DNA of 50,331 bases from IMG/VR virus record IMGVR_UViG_3300046009_015999, positions 1-50,331 of that record; one strand, 5' to 3'. The notes beneath the pieces are model-generated. The model searched no databases. It worked only from the letters and a program-made list of their open reading frames with translations, and was not told the DNA's origin. Below, one piece after another: positions 7,801-15,744 of this stretch (position 1 is the first letter of the stretch; every line of letters begins with the position of its first letter). A program made the position numbers and the translations under genes. Source of the stretch: a virus.

Positions 7801-8967
7801 ATCACCTTTTTTACCCTTGCCATTTTTTAATGTTTTTAAATTAGAAAGAATTCCCATTTCTGAAAGCATAATCTGAACATCATCTGCCAATTTTTTATTG
7901 TAGCAACTAAAACCAACATGGTTAACCACATAGCCATCAGTATCGAACAAACCACGAATAAAAGCACATCTATAGGCAGGAGGAGACTTCCAAATAATAT
8001 CTGGAATTACTTTTTCTTTAAATGTGTTGCCTTTCTTTAAACCAATCGAATTAACAAAATCAACTGCGTTTTTTGAGCATAATGTTACATTGAAACAATT
8101 TGGCTTTTCGTAAATATCTGCTCCGATTCCAAATACCTTTTCAAACAAAAATACAACATGTTCTGCGTATGACCTATGTTTTTTACCAACAGCAACAGTC
8201 AACATATTTTCAGCCGACTTTACTCCTACTGATCCATCTCCAACCAAAATTCCAAGAAGTTCTGCCAATTCCATAGTAATCTGATTTGGCGGATAAATTT
8301 CTTTGACACAATGTCTAATGTTTGGTCTTGTTGATTCAATGACTTGTTTTGATGACCAGTCAATACTTGGTGCATCCCAATTATTTTCATAAGAATCAGT
8401 TCCTACAAAAATGTCACCAGAAATAATTTCAGATGTCTTTTTCCAGATCAAACCTTTATCGGAAAGTATACGCCACTTGTGATTTGGCGTACAAACTAAT
8501 GTCTGACCACCTTTAAGAAAAATTTTCTTGGTTTGAGAAGAATTTTGTTTTTTTATGGCGACAACATTCCTAGTTTCACTACCAACAATAACTTGATCTC
8601 CTACCTTCACATCTCCAGCTAGAATTGTACCACGCTTAGTCAAAACCGGAGCGTCAAGTTCACAGCAATTGATAACCATCTCATATATTTTGTGCATTTG
8701 ATTTTCATATCCACGCTGCAATTCTTCATATTGCATGCCAAATGACCAATGTGGATATCGTACTGGAAAACCACCATACGCTGCTACTTCAGAGATTTCA
8801 TCGTAGGTAAGAAGTTGCACTACGGTTGGATAAAAGTCCAAACCCCAATCTTTACAAACATTTAAAATTATTTGAGCATATTCTTTTAATTGTTTTGGAA
8901 GCTGAACTCCGGGAATTGTGTTGTCGCCAATAAGAAGCGAAGAACCATGCATGAACTTATTAGACAT
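4861..8967 (-). CDS. spoVR: SpoVR/YcgB family protein containing two inteins
   Basis: A 1368-codon frame. Host-protein parts are residues 1-100, 541-736 and 1140-1368; together they give about 525 aa, the usual size of E. coli YcgB/SpoVR. Recognisable family blocks are YPHWSFGMQYEEL, IAHATGHNDFFKNN, VLNEGWA and LEHTFEGRPL. Intein 1 (101-540) splits the INTSPC motif and intein 2 (737-1139) splits NEGWA-SMTDH, both conserved places. SpoVR is needed for spore cortex formation in Bacillus; in enteric bacteria the family travels with PrkA (YeaG) and YeaH in a stationary-phase/stress system of unknown chemistry. It is the third gene of that operon here, 18 nt downstream of YeaH. Function depends on protein splicing of both inteins. 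Confidence 0.93.
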   Translation of the reverse strand: MSNKFMHGSSLLIGDNTIPGVQLPKQLKEYAQIILNVCKDWGLDFYPTVVQLLTYDEISEVAAYGGFPVRYPHWSFGMQYEELQRGYENQMHKIYEMVINCCELDAPVLTKRGTILAGDVKVGDQVIVGSETRNVVAIKKQNSSQTKKIFLKGGQTLVCTPNHKWRILSDKGLIWKKTSEIISGDIFVGTDSYENNWDAPSIDWSSKQVIESTRPNIRHCVKEIYPPNQITMELAELLGILVGDGSVGVKSAENMLTVAVGKKHRSYAEHVVFLFEKVFGIGADIYEKPNCFNVTLCSKNAVDFVNSIGLKKGNTFKEKVIPDIIWKSPPAYRCAFIRGLFDTDGYVVNHVGFSCYNKKLADDVQIMLSEMGILSNLKTLKNGKGKKGDQKYINVVKIKGIWAENKFYNRIGFVLNYKQELLKKLLDRKFCRNGGMELPYIQQQLIMWAKNLNITTYNNHSLGYSIKMFEKQKVGINSFSSFVQRAENQGLSVPNEIKDIISNPLFVVEHVVDGDEIETVDIALDHDAHDFIAYGLITHNTSPCYIYCLDSNTLLDHLTVIAHATGHNDFFKNNIHFSATDTNMLNNMANHSSRIKKYMARWGKEKVTEFLDYLLRIDTLVDGASAWHQKVIKDRNIIDKRNYRFPKRLKVDSDRFYMDNYINTKEFKERENEKVKDKDLAEELGFFIEPVKDIFGFLRDNAPLKPWQQDIMSMIYEESIYFFPQRQTKVLNEGWACGRKDSLVSTNMGILTLGEIVDKKLPVMVYDGEKSRNVTNWFTFENRDVYRIETRRGYVFEGSNNHRIMGNNDWVRLDKMNVGEKVKISFSNIWTKKYQKIDYKLPNKRIELKQICKKASVTMSQVVYRKYHYKGEEKNDNLDKLLKQYDDQSMTCMRNKRKCISLPFFMDEEFASFVGYMIGDGHISKSKRTLGLTTGDKDQADNYIRLTKKLFSIDCKSSWDDTSKNGRYRISVTSKELEELLVYLGMKTGVCARIKQIPEIILKSPKSVIASFVRSYFDCDGYAGNAGVILSTASEVLSRQIQNVLLNFCILSTRRKQKDSCWHVRITGQEAVKYYEQIGFGLSRKQQKLKKYIDNHKWFIDQKLEDEIVSIEKIGKDTVYDITVETSHRYSACGFMNHNSMTDHVIMAEQGYVGLGQKTHDSGIIEYAAHKMGVLGGKYSTNPYKLGYNLLSDIRNRWDKGQFGNEWDDCTNSSKKEKWDTKAMLGKEKIFEVRKYYDDLTLIHEFFTEDFCREQEYFEHKRYPSGETILESHDYNKIKKLLMARHVNGGLPDIRLTEPNYRGKGYLMLEHTFEGRPLHEPYVRDVLVGLRFIWGNDVFLSTKGHDGTDVVFECFDNDPANVRIREKK
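5551..6759 (-). mobile_element. Intein 2 in SpoVR (403 aa, LAGLIDADG type)
   Basis: Begins CGRKDSLVSTN after NEGWA and ends HRYSACGFMNHN with Ser at +1. Block B is GSNNHRIMG. Two dodecapeptides, SFVGYMIGDGHI and SFVRSYFDCDGY, indicate a homing endonuclease. It differs clearly in sequence from intein 1, so the two are independent invasions of one gene rather than a duplication. Confidence 0.93.
7348..8667 (-). mobile_element. Intein 1 in SpoVR (440 aa, LAGLIDADG type)
   Basis: Begins with Cys (CCELDAPVLTKRG, matching the C-x3-D-x2-V block A) and ends FIAYGLITHN, followed by Thr as the +1 nucleophile. Block B is LVCTPNHKWRIL. Two LAGLIDADG dodecapeptides are present: ELLGILVGDGSV and AFIRGLFDTDGY. 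All splicing residues (Cys1, TxxH, terminal His-Asn, Thr+1) are visible, so it should be active in splicing, and the endonuclease motifs retain their Asp residues. Confidence 0.93.
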
Positions 8968-8985
8968 CTTATAAATCCTTAAATT

Positions 8986-10182
8986 TTACTTTGATTTTTG
9001 ATTACCCATCAAACTTTTAATTGCATCTAAAATTTGATTATTTCTAATTTCATCATCACGCATATTCGAATCATTAGGATTTCCATTTCCAAAGTTAATT
9101 TCGGTGGTACGAATATTATTTTTATCAAGCTCTCCAGTTTCCAATGCCTTATCGACATGATACTTAACACTATTGGTATAGTTATAAGGCAAAATTTGTG
9201 TGATCCCGACTAAATTAATATCCTTTTCTGGAAATGATTCTTTTAATGTGTTGATAAATACTTGATTATCATCGCCCCAATTATCTCCATCCGTAAAGTA
9301 AAAAACATAAATGTTCCACTTTTGCGGAGGGTATCTATTCTCAAATTGCTTTTGAATAAATTTCAAAGCAGAAGAACAAGTTGTTCCTCCGCCATATCGG
9401 TAGTTATAAAACTTTTCTTCATCTACTTCCATGGCAAGAGAATCGTGCCACACAAAAAGTCGATCAACTCTTTTATAAAATTGTCTAATCCAAACATCAA
9501 TCCACCAAGCCATATCTGATACGATCTCACATTTAGCTTGATCCATCGATCCAGATCCATCACGGGCATAAATGATCAAAGCATTGCTAGAAGGAACTTT
9601 AACTTCTTTGTATTGCCTATAACGCTTGTCACGCTTAATTGGCTTGATTGTCTTCATAGGCATGCTAAGACCCGGAACTATTTCAAAATTATTAGCAGTT
9701 CCATCTGCACATTGCCTTTTTAAAGCTTCGATAAAAGTTCTTCTATTATGACGCAAAGATTCGGGACCAACCAAAGATATATTATTATATTTGATTTTTA
9801 CTTCATCGAATGTATCATTTACTTTTGGCTTTAAATTTGGCAATTCCAGTTCATCTTGCATGAACTTCAATACAGTTTCCAAATCAAGACTTACGGTGAT
9901 TCCTTCACCTTCATCCTGAGTTGCTCCATTGCCTTTTCCTTTTTTGCCCTTATCAATAACATCGCCATCCTTGCCTTTACCTCTGCCGATGCCATTGCCG
10001 TTATCACCATAAAGAATTTGAGGAATATCAATTTTTGGAATTGTGATAGAAATTTTACCTCGTTTGCCACGAGATTTTACTATCTGTCCAGATTTGATAA
10101 ACTTTTTAAGTGCTTTACGAAGTTTGCCTGAGACAACATCTATAAAGTCTTTATGATCTTCTTCAATTCTGCGTGGACACAT
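8986..10182 (-). CDS. yeaH: YeaH/UPF0229 (DUF444) family protein with vWA-like domain
   Basis: 398 aa, slightly shorter than E. coli YeaH (~427). The N-terminus is basic, then a Gly/Lys-rich low-complexity linker (residues ~60-95), then a vWA-like domain with the MIDAS motif DGSGSM at 208-213 and the later T and D positions (GGGTTCSSAL, YFTDGDNWG). DUF444 proteins accompany PrkA and SpoVR in many proteobacteria. It lies 6 nt downstream of PrkA, so the two are co-transcribed and probably translationally linked. Likely role: a metal-dependent protein-binding partner of the kinase; the molecular target is unknown. Confidence 0.93.
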   Translation of the reverse strand: MCPRRIEEDHKDFIDVVSGKLRKALKKFIKSGQIVKSRGKRGKISITIPKIDIPQILYGDNGNGIGRGKGKDGDVIDKGKKGKGNGATQDEGEGITVSLDLETVLKFMQDELELPNLKPKVNDTFDEVKIKYNNISLVGPESLRHNRRTFIEALKRQCADGTANNFEIVPGLSMPMKTIKPIKRDKRYRQYKEVKVPSSNALIIYARDGSGSMDQAKCEIVSDMAWWIDVWIRQFYKRVDRLFVWHDSLAMEVDEEKFYNYRYGGGTTCSSALKFIQKQFENRYPPQKWNIYVFYFTDGDNWGDDNQVFINTLKESFPEKDINLVGITQILPYNYTNSVKYHVDKALETGELDKNNIRTTEINFGNGNPNDSNMRDDEIRNNQILDAIKSLMGNQKSK

Positions 10183-10188
10183 GTTCTA

Positions 10189-12261
10189 TTATTCCTCGGC
10201 TAGATCGCCTCTTGCAAATATAGATCCAACAAAATCTAGAACATCAGTTGCAGATCTTTCGTTATAACCATACTGTTTGATAAGGCGAGTTTTAATCGCA
10301 TCTATTTTTTCTTGAATATCCTTATCAACCACAGTTGCTCCGCTAACATTGAGTGCGGACAACTTAATGGTATCTTTTACATCTTCAAAAAGCTTTGCTT
10401 CTAAAGCTTTTCTCAATTTTGGATTAGAATCCCAACTAAATTGCTTGTGCTTGATTGCAAGGTCGCCAATAAAAGCAGCTATCTGCCTACGGAAATCATC
10501 AGCACCCGGTTCTGGTATGTCGATCTTAGATTCAATGGCTCGCATCAATCTTTCATCAGGCTTTCTATCTTGCCCTGTGATTGGATCTTTAATCTTACTT
10601 TTGTTGATATACGCCATGATATTATCAATGTAATTAGCACAAAGGCGAATAATCGCATCTTCATCACCAACAAGAGCCTTCTGAACTTCGGCTTTTAAAA
10701 TTTCAGTCAACTTCTTAACTACTAAATCAATACATGTGATGTATCGACCAACATCATCCTTATTGTTCAACAAAGAACTTCCTTCTAAACCTTCACGAAG
10801 CTCATTTAGAACCATGAACATATTTACATAGTCATGATTATTGGCTAGGCAGTTTGAAAGCTTATCTTGAACATAACGAACTGAAACACCACGGGTCATA
10901 CCCTCATCAGGATACCTATCCTTTAATTCTTTGACTTGCTCTTCTGTCCATCCAGAAAGAAGTTTGCCGTCATAAAGCTCTGCCTTTTCGACTAAGGAAA
11001 TTTTACCATCCTTATCATCATGAAGTCTGGTTAAAACTGCCCATAGAGCAGCAACTTCAAGTGTGTGTGGTGCGATATGTTGTTTGACCCTATCTACACC
11101 ATAATCTTTTTCCAAGATTTTAAGTTCTTCGCCCCATCGAAGAGTATAAGGAACATCGATCTTTACAGTCCTGTCACGCAACGCTTCCATATATTGATTG
11201 CTTCTAAGCCTTTCGTATTCAGGGCTATTGGTATGACAAAATATTGCCTCATCAATAGAGACTTGTGCAAACTTCTTCGGCTTAATACTTTGCTCTTGGC
11301 TTGCTCCCAAGAGATCATATAAAAATGCTTGATCTAACTTCAAAGCTTCTATAAACTCTATAATTCCCCTGTTTCCGACACAAAATTCTCCGTCAAAATT
11401 AAAACTTCTTGGGTCAGAGTCGGAACCAAAGGTGCTGATACGACTAAAATTAATATCACCTGTAAGTTCTGTAGAGTCTTGATTTTTTTCATCTTTCGGT
11501 TGGAATGTGGCGATACCAACACGATCTGCTTCGCTATATGTTTTTCGAATTACTCGAATATGTTTTTCGAGAACTTTTTCGAGATCTCCATCATACCTAA
11601 TCAAAAGTTCTTTCATAAAGAACTTGCATCTTGGATCAAGCTCTCCCTCGCACTTCAATGCATATAGTTCATTTCTCTCTTCTGCAGATACAGACTCAGA
11701 AAGAACTCGATTCAAATCATCCATAATAGGTTTACGAATTTCTGGAGGAAGCAACTTAAGTGGCTGCTCATGCATTGGGCATTCGTCTTCTTCTTTGACA
11801 TAAATTCCATCTTGTCCAGTCGGAAGATTTATCCATTTGAAAGTATACCAAGCACCAGCATCGGTTGTGGAATAATTTTCCAATTCTCGCTTGAACAATC
11901 TACAGATTGTAGATTTAGAGCTACCTACAGGTCCGTGCAAAAGAAGAATTCTTTTTTCAGTACCAAAATATCCAGCTGCACCTTTGATGAACTTAACCAA
12001 AGAATCCTTAGTTGGTGTCAGACCAATGATTGGACATTCCTGATTATCAAAAAAATTATAATGTTTGTATGTCTTTCTGTATTCTTCAACGGCATGACAA
12101 CCCTTTTCCATAATCATGTCGTAAATCATTTGCCAAGAATTACGAACAAGTCTTGGTTGCTGATAGCACAGATCAATGTATTCGGAAAATGACATTTCTC
12201 CGTTAAGAATTTTAAATTTGCTTTGATTGAATCTGCCTATGAATCTTTTAAGTTCGTCCAT
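10189..12261 (-). CDS. prkA: PrkA/YeaG family serine protein kinase (AAA+ ATPase)
   Basis: 690 aa, close to E. coli YeaG (644). After a helical N-terminus come the PrkA AAA domain with P-loop GPVGSSKST at 110-118 and the characteristic GEFCVGNRGIIEFIEALK and CHTNSPEYERLR blocks, then the C-terminal PrkA kinase-like domain (TRGVSVRYVQDKLSNCLAN). In bacteria it works in stress and stationary-phase adaptation with YeaH and SpoVR. The residue before the P-loop Lys is Ser instead of the Gly usual in E. coli (GPVGGGKS). First gene of the operon, starting 34 nt downstream of a likely promoter. Confidence 0.94.
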   Translation of the reverse strand: MDELKRFIGRFNQSKFKILNGEMSFSEYIDLCYQQPRLVRNSWQMIYDMIMEKGCHAVEEYRKTYKHYNFFDNQECPIIGLTPTKDSLVKFIKGAAGYFGTEKRILLLHGPVGSSKSTICRLFKRELENYSTTDAGAWYTFKWINLPTGQDGIYVKEEDECPMHEQPLKLLPPEIRKPIMDDLNRVLSESVSAEERNELYALKCEGELDPRCKFFMKELLIRYDGDLEKVLEKHIRVIRKTYSEADRVGIATFQPKDEKNQDSTELTGDINFSRISTFGSDSDPRSFNFDGEFCVGNRGIIEFIEALKLDQAFLYDLLGASQEQSIKPKKFAQVSIDEAIFCHTNSPEYERLRSNQYMEALRDRTVKIDVPYTLRWGEELKILEKDYGVDRVKQHIAPHTLEVAALWAVLTRLHDDKDGKISLVEKAELYDGKLLSGWTEEQVKELKDRYPDEGMTRGVSVRYVQDKLSNCLANNHDYVNMFMVLNELREGLEGSSLLNNKDDVGRYITCIDLVVKKLTEILKAEVQKALVGDEDAIIRLCANYIDNIMAYINKSKIKDPITGQDRKPDERLMRAIESKIDIPEPGADDFRRQIAAFIGDLAIKHKQFSWDSNPKLRKALEAKLFEDVKDTIKLSALNVSGATVVDKDIQEKIDAIKTRLIKQYGYNERSATDVLDFVGSIFARGDLAEE

Positions 12262-12301
12262 TTAAATCTCCAATAAAAATCTAGTTAATTAGATCTGCAT
12301 T

Positions 12302-12330
12302 ATTATAAGGTGAGTTCACAAAATTAAAAA
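12302..12330 (-). promoter_or_regulatory. Candidate sigma70-like promoter of the PrkA operon
   Basis: Minus strand: a perfect -10 TATAAT (12307-12302), 17-nt spacer, and a weak -35 TTTTTA (12330-12325). It sits about 40 nt upstream of the PrkA start. Confidence 0.5.
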
Positions 12331-12344
12331 AGACATATAAATGA

Positions 12345-12692
12345 TTATTTTATTTCGCCCCATGAAGAATCACTATCAATATCATTTATTGGACTATATG
12401 GTTCTGATCCCATATGGCTATTTTCTTTTGCATTTTTTCTTTGGTCTCGGACACCGCCGGGACGATCAACATTGAAATTATGTCGATAATCATGCCCTTT
12501 TGATTCACTATTCCAAACATCTGTTCCTACTGGATTTGTGAAACTAAAACGACAAGTAGTCAATAATTTGTTTTTGGATTTTGATTTACATTTAGGGCAG
12601 GAAACTTTTGAATATTTTCCAGTTTTATCGTATTCCGCTACTTCTTCCCATACTTTTGTACATTTCTTGCATTCGAACGCATATGTTGGCAT
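12345..12692 (-). CDS. FmdB-type zinc-ribbon protein
   Basis: The N-terminus MPTYAFECKKCTKVWEE followed by VSCPKCKSKSKNKLLTT is the classic FmdB/Zn-ribbon_8 pattern (CxxC...CxxC), usually regulatory. The rest (residues ~60-115) is polar and probably disordered (GGVRDQRKNAKENSH). 115 aa. It follows a short gene on the same strand by 11 nt. DNA or protein partner unknown. Confidence 0.75.
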   Translation of the reverse strand: MPTYAFECKKCTKVWEEVAEYDKTGKYSKVSCPKCKSKSKNKLLTTCRFSFTNPVGTDVWNSESKGHDYRHNFNVDRPGGVRDQRKNAKENSHMGSEPYSPINDIDSDSSWGEIK

Positions 12693-12703
12693 GATATATA
12701 TTC

Positions 12704-12979
12704 CTAAATTTCTTGTAGATCTCGCAACTGAAAATATACCTTCGAGATCATGCTTAATTGAGTTTGCAAACTATAAAACTTCCAAAAGAAAGATTTTTCA
12801 CAGACTTTTATAGATTTAGCAATTAACTTTTGATTCAAAGCCAAATATGTAAGTTCGACACCTTCTTGCTGTAAAGCTTGATCTTCTGCAATCAATTCTT
12901 TATATTCTTGCGGTGAAATTGGAGGTTCGTTTGATTCGTCTTCATTCTCTTCGTCATCATAATAATCAAATCGCTTCAT
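12704..12979 (-). CDS. Small acidic protein, 91 aa
   Basis: Not recognised. A very acidic N-terminus (DYYDDEENEDESNEPPISP) followed by a mostly helical region with several aromatic residues. RBS TTTTTCTCC-complement (GGAG) lies 8 nt upstream. In a minus-strand run with the zinc-ribbon gene and a glycosyltransferase-like gene. Confidence 0.6.
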   Translation of the reverse strand: MKRFDYYDDEENEDESNEPPISPQEYKELIAEDQALQQEGVELTYLALNQKLIAKSIKVCEKSFFWKFYSLQTQLSMISKVYFQLRDLQEI

Positions 12980-12988
12980 TTTTTCTCC

Positions 12989-13606
12989 TCAACAAACACT
13001 ATGGAAAACATTACATGCATCTTTCCATATATTTGAAAATCGTCTTTCATTAATAGTAAGCATCACATTGTCATGTTTGGAATAGACACTCAATGGATTC
13101 CCAAGTTTATTTATCCATGAATCTGTATTAAAGTTCCCCCACCCAGAAGAATATGAAACAAATCTAGAAAATTTATTTTCTTTGACATTAGCAAATAAAT
13201 TTTCATTTTTTACAATATCATCAACTTCGTTATACAAAATATAACAATTTTCTTTTTTATAATTTTGCTTTGAACTGATAATGCTTTCTTCATCATCTAA
13301 TTCTTGCAAGCAAATTATGTCTGGTGATATGACAAGCACGGGATATTTAACATAAGATTTTTTAAGAGCATAGTTCAAGCAAGAGATTGGATTATCATTC
13401 TTTGTTATTTCAAATGTAACGCCAAGACGCTTAGTCCAATTAAATAAATTGAATTTCATATCTTTTCGATTACACAATATTGAAATTTTTGCATCTGGAA
13501 GATTTTGCTGGAAAGAATACCAACTAAGAAATGTCATCCAATCATGATGCAAAAGATGCGAACAACAAATCAAAACGCTTAGATTTTCACCTGTGTAACT
13601 TATCAT
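12989..13606 (-). CDS. Glycosyltransferase-like or nucleotide-sugar binding protein (uncertain)
   Basis: 205 aa. An alternating beta/alpha layout starts with LSVLICCSHLLHHDWMTFL and includes AKISILCNRKD and VKYPVLVISPDIICLQEL, similar to the first half of GT-A folds (compare the better glycosyltransferase at 34622). A clear DxD is not present (PDIICLQELDDEES is the nearest). Placed next to other sugar-related genes downstream, so a glycan role is possible but unproven. Confidence 0.45.
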   Translation of the reverse strand: MISYTGENLSVLICCSHLLHHDWMTFLSWYSFQQNLPDAKISILCNRKDMKFNLFNWTKRLGVTFEITKNDNPISCLNYALKKSYVKYPVLVISPDIICLQELDDEESIISSKQNYKKENCYILYNEVDDIVKNENLFANVKENKFSRFVSYSSGWGNFNTDSWINKLGNPLSVYSKHDNVMLTINERRFSNIWKDACNVFHSVC

Positions 13607-13618
13607 GATCTAATGGAG

Positions 13619-13774
13619 TTATTTTTTCTTTTTATTCAAGTGTAAAGGAGAAAAGAGACTAAAAATTGGCTTTGCTGGCTTTACACTTTTAGACATTAAT
13701 TGTGTGGGAGAATTTGACCCTCTAGAATTGAAGCCATACATCTTCTCATTTAAAAACTGCTGAAAAGTTTTCAT
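13619..13774 (-). CDS. Short protein with T4-type capsid-targeting-like leader, 51 aa
   Basis: Too short for most ORF calls. It starts MKTFQQFLNEKMYGF, strikingly like the leader of T4 internal proteins IPI/IPIII (MKTYQEFIAE), whose first ~10 residues direct them into the prohead and are cut by the gp21 protease after Glu. The rest is Ser/Lys-rich and basic at the end. RBS is weak (GGAG 14 nt upstream). It follows the next leader-bearing gene by 3 nt. Confidence 0.55.
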   Translation of the reverse strand: MKTFQQFLNEKMYGFNSRGSNSPTQLMSKSVKPAKPIFSLFSPLHLNKKKK

Positions 13775-13777
13775 TTA

Positions 13778-14068
13778 TTATTTTAGAACTCCAGCTGTAG
13801 CTTTACCCTGATCTTTTTGAGCAGCATCCAATTGAGTCTTAATTGTTTTTTGTAATGCTGCTGGATTAAGTGTTACTGGATTTTTAGATTTTAACATTAG
13901 ATTTTTAACTTCTGTGTCTTTTATGATCTTGTCGGCAATTGCACTTGGATTGTTCCCAATCTTTGGGTCTGCAGAAAGCATCGCTGATTTTCCTTGGATG
14001 GCTCCAGAAAGTTGTGCATCAAAATCGCCCTCTTCTGTAATTTTCAACCAATTTTTGAATGAATTCAT
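13778..14068 (-). CDS. Leader-bearing small protein, 96 aa
   Basis: Starts MNSFKNWLKITEEGDFDAQL, an amphipathic N-terminus with aromatic and Glu positions like the T4 capsid-targeting leaders. The rest is Ala/Lys/Asn-rich without recognisable domain. RBS AAGGAG lies 6 nt before ATG, and TATATATA (14087-14094) lies upstream, shared with the divergent 14110 gene. Confidence 0.6.
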   Translation of the reverse strand: MNSFKNWLKITEEGDFDAQLSGAIQGKSAMLSADPKIGNNPSAIADKIIKDTEVKNLMLKSKNPVTLNPAALQKTIKTQLDAAQKDQGKATAGVLK

Positions 14069-14086
14069 ATTTACTCCTTATAAACA

Positions 14087-14095
14087 TATATATAG
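14087..14095. promoter_or_regulatory. TATATATAG octamer, candidate late promoter (divergent)
   Basis: TATATATA (self-complementary) plus G lies between the starts at 14068 (minus) and 14110 (plus), 15 nt before the plus ATG. Similar octamers sit upstream of leader-bearing genes at 17438 and 40239. Confidence 0.4.
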
Positions 14096-14109
14096 AAGAA
14101 AGGAATAAA

Positions 14110-14313
14110 ATGAAAAAATGTTGTTTAACTAGAGTTTTGTTTGGTATGATTTTTGGTTTTTTTCTAAGTATTTTCGTAATGTATTCACAACTTTCTGGTG
14201 TCAAAAATCAAATTAAACATGATCATAAAACATGTGGCATGTGTGTGTGTGAAAAAAAATGCAATTGTCCTCACGAAAATGACAAATGTAAAAACAAATG
14301 TTTGTGTGATTAA
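14110..14313 (+). CDS. Small Cys-rich membrane protein, 67 aa
   Basis: Start chosen at 14110 (MKKCCLTRVL) behind AAAGGA. Residues ~8-25 form one transmembrane helix (VLFGMIFGFFLSIFVMYS); the C-terminal half is highly Cys-rich (CGMCVCEKKCNCPHEN...), a plausible metal-binding or disulfide tail. Not recognised. Overlaps the end of the convergent HldE gene by 4 nt. Confidence 0.65.
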   Translation: MKKCCLTRVLFGMIFGFFLSIFVMYSQLSGVKNQIKHDHKTCGMCVCEKKCNCPHENDKCKNKCLCD

Positions 14314-15698
14314 ATTATTTTTCTGACAATTGAATCGATTATATTTGTTGTTGACAATCCATCGACAAATGGAGCAAAAACAACCTTTCCAGCATAATCT
14401 CTGCCAACTACTTCCTTGTCAATATAATCATGACCTTTTACCAAAACCTCTGGATTTAAATGTTTGATAATTTCAATTGGTGTGTCTTCTTCAAAACAAG
14501 CGACATAATCAACACACTCTAACGCAGCGAGCATTTGCATTCGATGTTGAATTTTATTCACAGGGCGACCCGGCTTTAACTTCCCAACCGACTCATCACT
14601 ATTGACAGCAACAAGAAGTTTATCACCTTGCTTTTTAGCAAATTCTAAACTCTCTATATGCCCTGCATGTAAAATATCAAAACATCCATTTGTAACGACC
14701 AACTTAAAATCTCTTTTTTTAAATCTTTTGTAATCAACAATTTTGGAAGAACTTCCAATAACTGTTTTTTTAATTGTGTCGATATCTAATGGCTTGTTGT
14801 GTTTTTCTGTGACATAAATTAAACCCATAGAAAATGCGAATTCAGCAGCTTCTTCAAGTGGTATGTTGTTGCCCAAGCATAATCCCAAAAATGCAATAAA
14901 ACAGTCTCCTGCACCAATAACACTATTGGCTTGTTTGTCTGATTTTGGATTCTTATATTCAAAGTAATTTTCATTAAATCCAAAAAACCCACTTCCTTCC
15001 GAAGTTATAATTACAGACTTACAATTAGTTTGTTTTATTATTGAATCAATTTGCTTAGGCTTTTCTTTTTCATTGGTAATCGCACAAGCTTCTTGTGTAT
15101 TTGGTTTTATGAGTGTGCATCCTTTCCACTTTGTAATATCTTTTTTTGGATCAACAATCCTTATGGAGCATGGATGTTTTTCTGCCAAAGAAGAAACAAT
15201 TGAATTGGCGAATAATCCTTTGTCGTAATCAGAAAATATCAAAACATCAAAATCTTTTGACATGATTTTTTTGCAAAGATTTTCAGAAGCCTCCTGCAAT
15301 TCATCTTTGTTCATGCCATAATTATTTTTCTCGACATCCCAACGATATGTCGGAAAATCCGAACTATAAAATCTTTTTTTTCTTGGAACCAAATAAGGAC
15401 TTATACTCACCGATAATGATGTATCAATTTTATTTTTTTGTAAAATTTCATTCGCAGAATCATCTAAGAAAGAACATAGAAATGTATTTTTATTTATATT
15501 TTTAAGCTGATATGCAACATTAGCGGCTCCGCCCGGAAGAATTGCACTTGGCATGCATTCCTCTGAATGCATTACTGGAATTGGAAATTCTGGAGATATT
15601 TTTCGAACATTTACATTGAAATATTCGTCCAACATAGAATCTCCAACGATTCCAATTTTTAAATTGCTAGAATTAATTGATTCTATAATATTCTTCAT
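14310..15698 (-). CDS. hldE: Bifunctional heptose-7-P kinase/heptose-1-P adenylyltransferase (HldE/RfaE)
   Basis: N-terminal ribokinase/PfkB domain (residues 1-~320: IGIVGDSMLDEYF, LPGGAANVAYQL, IGAGDCF at 261-267) fused to a nucleotidyltransferase domain (VVTNGCFDILHAGH ending at ~347, VKGHDYIDKEVVGRD). It makes ADP-heptose, the inner-core LPS sugar donor in Gram-negative bacteria. Length fits (~462 aa from ATG 15698; a TTG start at 15743 would add 15 residues). Placed directly after ThyX. It could alter host LPS or feed a phage glycosyltransferase; both are inference. Confidence 0.93.
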   Translation of the reverse strand: MKNIIESINSSNLKIGIVGDSMLDEYFNVNVRKISPEFPIPVMHSEECMPSAILPGGAANVAYQLKNINKNTFLCSFLDDSANEILQKNKIDTSLSVSISPYLVPRKKRFYSSDFPTYRWDVEKNNYGMNKDELQEASENLCKKIMSKDFDVLIFSDYDKGLFANSIVSSLAEKHPCSIRIVDPKKDITKWKGCTLIKPNTQEACAITNEKEKPKQIDSIIKQTNCKSVIITSEGSGFFGFNENYFEYKNPKSDKQANSVIGAGDCFIAFLGLCLGNNIPLEEAAEFAFSMGLIYVTEKHNKPLDIDTIKKTVIGSSSKIVDYKRFKKRDFKLVVTNGCFDILHAGHIESLEFAKKQGDKLLVAVNSDESVGKLKPGRPVNKIQHRMQMLAALECVDYVACFEEDTPIEIIKHLNPEVLVKGHDYIDKEVVGRDYAGKVVFAPFVDGLSTTNIIDSIVRKII

Positions 15699-15744
15699 AT
15701 GTGCAGCCCAATAATAGATGTTGCTATTATTTGAGTTACACAAT

